Below are positions 9,668-14,270 of a stretch of 14,270 nucleotides of DNA, in pieces (position 1 is the first letter of the stretch; every line of letters begins with the position of its first letter). Source of the DNA: Larix sibirica (Eukaryota; Streptophyta; Pinopsida; Pinales; Pinaceae); the NCBI GenBank assembly GCA_004151065.3, contig NWUY0300020001.1:1-14270 (forward strand), read 5' to 3'. Made by a program: the position numbers and the translations under genes. Below the pieces are notes generated by a model. It had not been told where the DNA came from, searched no databases, and saw nothing but the letters and a program-made list of their open reading frames with translations.

Positions 9668-10033
9668 TTAACAATCGTAGAGATTGTGCTTCTTGCCAAT
9701 CAAGAATTGTTCCAATTCCACTCGAATTATTCCAATTCCACTCTGTTGAAACTTACAGATCACCAGAAAATGTCCACGACACCTCAAAATCGCATAATCA
9801 TTTTCCATTCCCATGGCACACGCAATACCTGTACCAACTATATTCCCACGTTCAATTGCCAATCTTAACACGCAAAAATCTCGACAGTTTGCAATATAGG
9901 TCAACTGAATTGTCAAATTCATATGGCCCCGCATCCCCGTCGAATAATTGATTTCATAAACCAATCTCAAAAAACTTGAATGCATTGCCACACAAATATC
10001 TGAACCATTGTAGCTGAATCTGAATTTGGGCAA
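9668..10033 (-). other. Unidentified open frame, about 120 codons
   Basis: A minus-strand frame is open from 10033 to TAA at about 9668. It begins with TTG; the first ATG in frame is codon 17. I recognise no family. The protein text has balanced composition, with several Cys, Gly and hydrophobic stretches, and ends in a charged VELEQFLIGKKHN segment. Part of it comes from a 20-base tandem duplication (9704-9743), which argues against strong coding constraint. An overlapping + strand frame (9610-9951) is equally open, so at least one of the two is chance. It could be a gene fragment or exon. Confidence 0.15.
9704..9743. repeat. 20-base tandem duplication
   Basis: GAATTGTTCCAATTCCACTC (9704-9723) is followed directly by the same sequence with one change, G to A at the sixth base (9724-9743). 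The unit length is not a multiple of three. Confidence 0.9.
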
Positions 10034-10107
10034 TATGAACCATTAGATCTGATCATTCGATTAAATAATTAAAATTCTTCAAAAACAACCAGTCAAATTC
10101 TACAACT

Positions 10108-10350
10108 TTTTCACTAAATTCCATAAAACCTAGAACATTTTATTTCACCAAATTCCTGCAGAAGTAAAATTTTCTCTAGTAATCTTTAAGATAGGACATT
10201 TAGTTTTACCAAATTCCAGGTAAATATCGAATCTTAGAAAATAACAACCTTTCCTATGGCCAAATTCCAGCAAAAATAAAACTTTTTTTCACCAAATTCC
10301 ATAAAAATAGAACCGTTTTGTTTCATTAAATTCAAGCAAAATTAGAACTT
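10108..10350. repeat. Degenerate minisatellite, about 33-base unit
   Basis: The core CCAAATTCC or a close variant recurs near 10115, 10148, 10209, 10260, 10292 and 10326, spaced about 33, 61, 51, 32 and 34 bases. The units share TTTCACCAAATTCC, then A-rich text with (A)TAGAAC, then a T run. The wider gaps look like two fused units. Confidence 0.65.
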
Positions 10351-10387
10351 TCGAAAATAATCTATCACCTCCCTTGCAGACTTCCAA

Positions 10388-10633
10388 ATGCCATTGTGTC
10401 GACTTACCGATCACGTCAATTTTCTGGAAAAGAGTGTACGTCAAGATAAAAACTTGCCGTTAATGGCGGACAGAGACCCTCAAACATCGTTTGCAAATGT
10501 CTACGTCAATTACACGACGTCGTTGGAGATTTTCTACAGCACTGACATGGTCTTATCATTCAAAGATAAGACTATGTTACCGGGGATTTTCATCCAAAAT
10601 TCCAAATCTATACTTAAATTCGATGAACCATGA
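10388..10633 (+). other. Unidentified 81-codon open frame in CpG-retaining DNA
   Basis: ATG 10388 to TGA 10631-10633 encodes 81 residues of ordinary composition with no domain I recognise. A tract ending in ccttgcag at 10372-10379 resembles a splice acceptor, so the frame could be a last exon, but I find no partner exon upstream. The block has many CpG sites where the surrounding DNA has almost none, so it is younger, unmethylated, or under constraint. It is about 0.9 kb upstream of the PSK start and contains a cluster of TGACGT motifs, so a regulatory reading is equally possible. No membrane segment is evident. Confidence 0.25.
10413..10508 (-). promoter_or_regulatory. Cluster of three TGACGT (as-1/TGA bZIP-type) motifs
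   Basis: ACGTCAA occurs at 10413, 10438 and 10503, each the reverse complement of TTGACGT. A fourth ACGT core lies at 10517-10520. TGACGT is the core of as-1-like elements bound by TGA-class bZIP factors. Three copies within 100 bases of AT-rich DNA are more than expected by chance. They lie about 0.8 kb before the PSK TATA box, so a distal control role is possible but unproven. Confidence 0.35.
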
Positions 10634-11160
10634 TGAATTTTAAATCATCTTTAATAGTTATTTAACTATCTTAATTATTATATAGATAGTTGTTTATATT
10701 AATGACACAAGTGTATTATCCAGATTGATTTTATGGAGTAATTCTAAATAAACAATTATAACAAATAAAAATTAAAAAATAATCCATGGATAAGTGATAG
10801 ATGATTCATCTATAATTTATAATTTATAGGTAGACAAACCCTTTAGCTAGAAGATTGTTAGTGATAACAAGTAGCTGAGCTATAAACTAATAGTAATTAC
10901 AATATAAGCATGGAGAACAAGTAACATATAACTTGTTCATGTATTAATATATCCATATTGGTAAGCCACAAATTAAATGATTATATTAATTAATAATTTG
11001 AGTAGACAGTAATTACAATACTAAGATGAGAACAAAGTTTCAATAAAAAGTAGGTAAATATTAACGAGCAGAAGCTTCTGAAGTGCAATTTACAAATTGA
11101 AAATTAATTTAACCTATAGTTTTCTCAGGACTGGTTTGGTCAGATTACAAGTTTGTATGT
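10634..11160. other. AT-rich sequence upstream of the PSK promoter
   Basis: No coding or RNA signal is seen. The segment 10741-10764 (attctaaataaacaattata and on) recurs with one change at 12110-12133 in intron 1, in the same orientation, so a short dispersed repeat lies on both sides of exon 1. Confidence 0.5.
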
Positions 11161-11173
11161 CAAATTATTTTGG

Positions 11174-11178
11174 CCAAT
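11174..11178 (+). promoter_or_regulatory. CCAAT box
   Basis: GGCCAATCG contains CCAAT about 145 bases before the TATA box, within the usual range for a plant promoter. Its function is inferred from position only. Confidence 0.35.
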
Positions 11179-11231
11179 CGTCAAGTAAGGTCCGGATCAT
11201 TTAGAACAATCAATGTATTTTGGGTTCCTCT

Positions 11232-11274
11232 AGCGTGTACCGCAGTTCACGCTGCTTCTAGAATCCATTCTAGA
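11232..11274. promoter_or_regulatory. Inverted repeat and paired TTCTAGA palindromes in the PSK promoter
   Basis: AGCGTG (11232-11237) and CACGCT (11248-11253) form an inverted repeat around a 10-base spacer. TTCTAGAA (11256-11263) is a perfect palindrome resembling a minimal heat-shock element, and TTCTAGA is repeated at 11268-11274. All lie 45-90 bases before the TATA box, where transcription factor sites are common. Confidence 0.35.
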
Positions 11275-11319
11275 CGTTTCTGACTTTTCGTTACTTTTTA
11301 AACAATTTCTAGTTTTTTT

Positions 11320-11327
11320 TATAAATT
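11320..11327 (+). promoter_or_regulatory. TATA box of the PSK gene
   Basis: TATAAATT after a T run lies 239 bases before the start codon. Transcription would begin near 11350, giving a leader of about 200 bases. A start-stop pair at 11331-11345 lies too close to the TATA box to be in the transcript. Confidence 0.5.
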
Positions 11328-11406
11328 AGAATGTGTATCCACTGAATCGGCACACAACCCCTCCATTGTGGGAGCAGCGTGGCACTCAACTCTCCAACGT
11401 AGGGAT

Positions 11407-11436
11407 ATGAAGGATCTCTTAATTCCAATCGGATAG
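11407..11436 (+). promoter_or_regulatory. Upstream ORF in the PSK leader
   Basis: ATG 11407 to TAG 11434-11436 encodes nine residues (MKDLLIPIG) and would be the first AUG of the inferred transcript. It ends 122 bases before the main start, far enough to allow reinitiation. It could dampen translation of the precursor. Its presence depends on the inferred transcription start. Confidence 0.4.
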
Positions 11437-11558
11437 CAGTTTCGTTTGCAGGGCACCTTGAGATCAGCACAATTGATATAAATTGCGTTCTTCTAATTCC
11501 TCTTATAATTAGCACAAACAGTTTGATATTCAGGCGTTTGGATAAAAAATTGGTAAAA

Positions 11559-12879
11559 ATGTACCGCCGATGTTCAATGCAAGAGCAGCCTGCAAAAGTC
11601 TGGCTTTTCATGATAATTGCGATCCTGCTCCTGGGCGCTGTAATTGCAATCCGTCCTCTTGAAAGAGGTATATTGCCTTATAACTTTACATTAACATAGT
11701 TGGGTGATGCATAAATTTATTTTAAATCCAAATCTATCGAGTATAGAAAAATCCAATTTAGAAATTTGATTTTTTTCTTATCTGATATATTAGGGTTTGA
11801 GTATTTTCTTTTTTTAATAAGTCTATATAGATACTTTAGATTAATGAAATTGTTGTCATTATATATTTGCATCCACCATAGGTGTTTATATCTTAGAATT
11901 TGGGGTGGAATCAATGTTGGAATTTGACTGTCAAATTGCCCCTCATGGGCCAATTTGCTGGTCAAATACAGTTTAGATTTTGATTTACCTGAAGAAAACT
12001 GCAAACCATAAAAAATGCAGGGTAAACTTTTTAACAAATTCCTACCTTAGTGCCTATGCTTTTCCTGGATAACACAAGTGACAAGTGTGCCTTATAGTAG
12101 TTGTTCCAAATTCTAAACAAACAATTATAACAACAAAATAAAAAATAACCTAACCATATATGAATAACCTGTAACTAGTAACTCATGCATGAAAAACTAA
12201 GTAACTAATGCATGAAAAACTAATAACTGATAGATATATACCGCTCAACATAATAACACTTTTAACTTTTCAAACTGAAATAATTGAAATTACCACTCAA
12301 CATAATAACACTTTTAACTTTTCAAACTGAAATAATTGAAATTACCATAACAAACTTACTATTTCTTAGAATAATGGAGCATAATTTATGAAAAGTTTCA
12401 ATTTCGCGTTTAATTATGTTCAAATATATAACTGTATTTTGATATGTCCTGATTTTGAGTGGATATGATTAGGCTAACAAAATTTAACCAATAATTACTG
12501 GGCAAAGCAAGATGTCATCTCATATCAGTTGAATGTTCATCTACAGGCAGTCAAAGAAATTCCTTCGTAAGCTCGGAATCGTTCAGCAAAGACGAATTGC
12601 ACATCAGCCAAGCTGTAAGATTTTATATACCTTTCTAATACAGACATTTCATGATGATCAATAAATATTTGGTTGCTCCAGCGTTTTTAGTTTGATTGCC
12701 TTAACATTGTCTTTCATTAATGGTGGGTTTTACAGTTAAGTAATAGCGAAGAAGAGGCGCAGAGAATAGAAGCTGAGGAGGAGTGCGAGAAGACTGTGAA
12801 TGAAGAAGAGTGTTTAAATAGGCGCGCTTTAGCTGCACATACTGATTACATCTACACACAAAACCACAACGGCCCATAG
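11559..12879 (+). CDS. PSK: Phytosulfokine precursor (three coding exons)
   Basis: This gene encodes the 106-residue precursor of phytosulfokine, a secreted tyrosine-sulfated pentapeptide sensed by LRR receptor kinases that promotes plant cell growth. Coding exons are 11559-11667 (phase 1 end), 12547-12614 and 12736-12879; both introns are GT-AG and the frame is intact. Residues 1-13 are partly basic and 14-31 strongly hydrophobic (VWLFMIIAILLLGAVIAI), a signal peptide or anchor; Met7 is an alternative start. Residues 36-75 are Ser-rich, then Glu-rich. The conserved C-terminal block is C76-x8-C85, then CLNRRALAAHTDYIYTQ and a five-residue tail. YIYTQ is residues 97-101. Asp96 before it is the residue recognised by tyrosylprotein sulfotransferase, and the dibasic Arg88-Arg89 fits subtilase processing. 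Length and layout match known PSK precursors. A TATA box, uORF and poly(A) signal surround it. Many angiosperm PSK genes have one intron, so the second may be lineage-specific. The family assignment is near certain; exon 1 is slightly less so, being poorly conserved. Confidence 0.93.
11881..11912 (+). repeat. Dispersed repeat, copy in PSK intron 1
   Basis: TTTATATCTTAGAATTTGGG and the next bases GTGGA match 13692-13716 exactly, with AGGTG/AGGTA before it. The surroundings are only loosely alike. It is probably a fragment of an old mobile element present twice in this window. Confidence 0.7.
12178..12223. repeat. 23-base tandem duplication in intron 1
   Basis: GTAACTCATGCATGAAAAAC plus TAA (12178-12200) is repeated at once with one change, C to A (12201-12223). 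Confidence 0.9.
12244..12347. repeat. Exact 52-base tandem duplication in intron 1
   Basis: The unit starting CTCAACATAATAACACTTTT at 12244 is repeated without any visible change from 12296 to 12347. In a window where other repeats are much diverged, identity points to a recent slippage or unequal-exchange event. It lies about 200 bases before the intron 1 acceptor. Confidence 0.95.
12615..12735 (+). other. Intron 2 of the PSK gene
   Basis: The donor is CAAGCT|GTAAGA, close to consensus, and the acceptor TTTTACAG|TTAAG with a T-rich tract, 121 bases. It falls between codons and separates the Ser-rich segment from the acidic hormone-bearing exon. Confidence 0.9.
12847..12861 (+). other. Mature phytosulfokine pentapeptide YIYTQ
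   Basis: TAC ATC TAC ACA CAA encodes YIYTQ, the invariant hormone sequence. Both tyrosines are sulfated in the Golgi before proteolytic release. Asp directly before and the CL.RR.L.AH block upstream are the standard context. Confidence 0.97.
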
Positions 12880-13056
12880 ATATTTGCATCCAGTATTCTG
12901 TGTCTCTACTTTCTACTTTCTATATATTTCTATATAAAGATGACTTCTGATCTATTCTGTGGAATTATATTAGATTCCGTTGTATTAATGCATATGAGAG
13001 AATGGAAAAGGTATCCGAGGTAACCATTGCATTTTAGCCATGTTTTATACAATAAA
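12880..13056 (+). terminator. 3' untranslated region with poly(A) signal of the PSK gene
   Basis: After TAG 12877-12879 the sequence is T-rich, typical of a plant 3' UTR. AATAAA lies at 13051-13056, 172 bases past the stop, with TTGTATT-type upstream sequence near 12979. Cleavage would be expected about 15-30 bases further on. Confidence 0.5.
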
Positions 13057-13116
13057 TGTAGTTTATTACATGTCAATTGAAAGTTCTCAACTGAGATATA
13101 TTTTGTACTTCTCGGT

Positions 13117-13153
13117 ATCAGCTCAGCTGATCAAACATGAGATGGTGTCTCAT
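13117..13153. repeat. Two adjacent small inverted repeats
   Basis: ATCAGC-tca-GCTGAT (13117-13131) and ATGAGA-tggtg-TCTCAT (13137-13153) each form a 6-base-pair hairpin in AT-rich DNA just after the inferred end of the PSK transcript. No known element is recognised. Confidence 0.5.
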
Positions 13154-13426
13154 TTTCATGAGCTGCTATTAGGTTAGTTCAATTATACTCTCAGTTCGGG
13201 TTAATTTGGTTCAATTTCGTTTTACAACTAAATATAGTCATTTTAGTCCTTAATTTATAAAGAATTTTAGAGCTGTAGAATAAAAAGAATGCCAACTTTT
13301 AAATGTTTAAAAAGTTTAGGAGTGATTAAAATATAATTATTAATAATGATAAATAAAATTATTTTATGTTTACTTTCTTTCAATATAAGTTTCAGATGGA
13401 TATATATCAAAATAAACATTTCCAAA

Positions 13427-13441
13427 ATATATATATATATA
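13427..13441. repeat. (AT)n microsatellite
   Basis: A pure alternating AT run of 15 bases. Confidence 0.9.
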
Positions 13442-13688
13442 AAACTTCAATATCTTTCGATTATCAATCACATATATTAACGTATTCAACCAATTTGAAA
13501 TTGTGCGTGTCATGGGCCAGTTTTGAGTGGCATTTATTCAAATAATGTACGAATTTAACTCGTGACAAACAATGACCTTTCTATGTTTAACTCTATTTTT
13601 TATTTAAATATTTATTTAATTTATTTAGATCAATATAAATTTTAACCACTAAATAAACATTAATGGTATGATGATATTTATATTTATA

Positions 13689-13720
13689 GGTATTTATATC
13701 TTAGAATTTGGGGTGGATTA
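13689..13720 (+). repeat. Dispersed repeat, copy 3' of the PSK gene
   Basis: Same orientation and core as 11881-11912. It ends about 20 bases before the probable left end of the copia-type LTR. Confidence 0.7.
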
Positions 13721-13739
13721 GTATCTATGTTTTTCTAAA

Positions 13740-14010
13740 TTGTACAAGTGTGATGTCCTTTTATCTATGTAACAATCACAATAGAATGATCACTCTTACA
13801 TCAATAATACCAATCAACATGCAATCAATACTAACAATCACATCAATCAACATGCATGCAGGTTAAAATAAATATATATTTTAATAACAATGAAAAAATA
13901 ATACAAATAAACATTAAAATGAATATATTTATATTGCTTTGTTGTTTGATGTTCATACATTAAAGATTTGACCTTTAGCAATATATAGGTCTTCAAGGTA
14001 AACATCAACA
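13740..14010 (-). repeat. Probable Ty1/copia-type 3' LTR
   Basis: On the minus strand the sequence reads AAGAGGGAG then TGTTGATGTTTACC, the classic polypurine-tract/LTR junction of plant copia elements, with the LTR starting at 14010 and running leftward. The left end is placed at 13740, where the + strand reads TGTACAAG (LTR end ...TGTACA). This gives a short LTR of about 270 bases. The right end is well supported; the left end is a guess. Confidence 0.5.
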
Positions 14011-14020
14011 CTCCCTCTTA
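14011..14020 (-). other. Polypurine tract of the copia-type element
   Basis: The minus-strand TAAGAGGGAG directly precedes the LTR start TGTTGATG. It overlaps the end of a short frame reading ENTFLVKREC and a stop, which recalls the last codons of a copia polyprotein. Confidence 0.5.
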
Positions 14021-14270
14021 ACTAGGAAGGTATTCTCATTTGTAGAAATCTCTCCAACTGAATGACAAGTCCATGTCATCATATATGGAACACTCCCTCT
14101 AATGAGTAGAAAAAGGCATGTCTATAGATCTCCAAGGCGTGATCTTCACCACTGGATTTCTTCTTGTCTTCTTAATATAAGAGAAGTTTTGCCCCTTCTG
14201 ATCAAGTCCTTCTAACTAGAACAATTGTCCCCACTGAAACGACATCATCTTCTCAAAGAATTAATTTGAT
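14011..14270 (-). repeat. Degenerate tandem repeat in the copia-type element tail
   Basis: AACACTCCCTCT occurs at 14007-14018 and again at about 14090-14101 (+ strand), each followed by similar text (AGTAG or CTAGG, then ATAGATCTCC or AATCTCTCC). A third, weaker copy near 14200-14250 matches the later part of the unit (CCACTGAAACGACATCATC against CCAACTGAATGACAAG...CATC). The period is about 80-90 bases. The element continues past the window's right edge. Confidence 0.5.

Larger units (their letters stand above)
11668..12546 (+). other. Intron 1 of the PSK gene
   Basis: The donor is GAAAGAG|GTATAT and the acceptor CTACAG|GCAG, 879 bases. It is AT-rich and carries repeats: a segment shared with 13689-13718, one shared with 10741-10764, and two tandem duplications. 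The second AG four bases after the acceptor would shift the frame into an early stop, so 12547 is the exon start. No separate gene is seen inside. Confidence 0.85.

Noticed and set aside
11331-11345. Four-codon start-stop pair as a second upstream ORF
   Set aside because: It begins only a few bases after the TATA box, so it should lie upstream of the transcription start.
11309-11611. 100-codon minus-strand open frame
   Set aside because: It lies antisense to the PSK leader and exon 1, has no recognisable domain, and is explained by the + strand gene.
11717-12037. 106-codon minus-strand open frame in PSK intron 1
   Set aside because: It is low-complexity, Lys/Ile/Tyr-rich text from AT-rich DNA and overlaps the dispersed repeat; no family resemblance.
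12547-12553. Alternative intron 1 acceptor at the second AG (12549-12550)
   Set aside because: Using it shifts the frame and reaches a TAA within a few codons; the first AG keeps the frame into the hormone.
12701-12889. 62-codon minus-strand open frame
   Set aside because: It is the antisense shadow of PSK exon 3.

Overview
The window looks like nuclear DNA of a seed plant with a large, repeat-rich genome. It is AT-rich, and most of it is old, heavily mutated LTR-retrotransposon sequence around one compact multi-exon gene. The style of the Ty3/gypsy remnants would suit a conifer or other gymnosperm, but that is inference. I see no bacterial or organellar features, rRNA, tRNA or CRISPR.

Layout. 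Positions 1-900 are AT-rich with no recognisable content. From about 900 to 2879 on the + strand runs a decayed open frame of about 660 codons, broken by some 25 stops and one frameshift. It is followed by a G6 tract and an LTR-like repeat (copy 1, about 3078-3963). The stretch 3964-4790 is unrecognised. Positions 4800-6400 hold, on the minus strand, a wrecked Ty3/gypsy gag-pol: zinc knuckle, protease, linker, reverse transcriptase and start of the connection domain. An unassigned stretch and a 10-bp-periodic repeat lead to a second, diverged copy of the same LTR (copy 2, about 7828-8812). Copy 2 is followed in the same orientation by a Ty3/gypsy gag fragment ending at 9231. So at least two gypsy insertions of opposite orientation are intermixed here.

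Positions 9600-10640 are richer in CpG than their surroundings. They contain two unidentified open frames, a minisatellite and a cluster of three TGACGT (as-1/bZIP-type) motifs.

The one convincing functional gene is a phytosulfokine (PSK) precursor on the + strand. It has three coding exons, 11559-11667, 12547-12614 and 12736-12879, encoding 106 residues. The protein has an N-terminal signal segment, an acidic variable pro-region, the conserved two-cysteine/dibasic block and the hormone YIYTQ near the C-terminus. A TATA box, a CCAAT box, a short upstream ORF and a poly(A) signal fit a complete gene. Intron 1 carries two tandem duplications and a segment repeated again beyond the 3' end of the gene.

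The right end (about 13740-14270) appears to be the 3' LTR, polypurine tract and tail of a Ty1/copia-type element on the minus strand, with an internal degenerate tandem repeat.

Functionally, only the PSK gene is expected to make a product: a secreted, tyrosine-sulfated growth-promoting pentapeptide. The rest is mobile-element debris or undetermined intergenic DNA.
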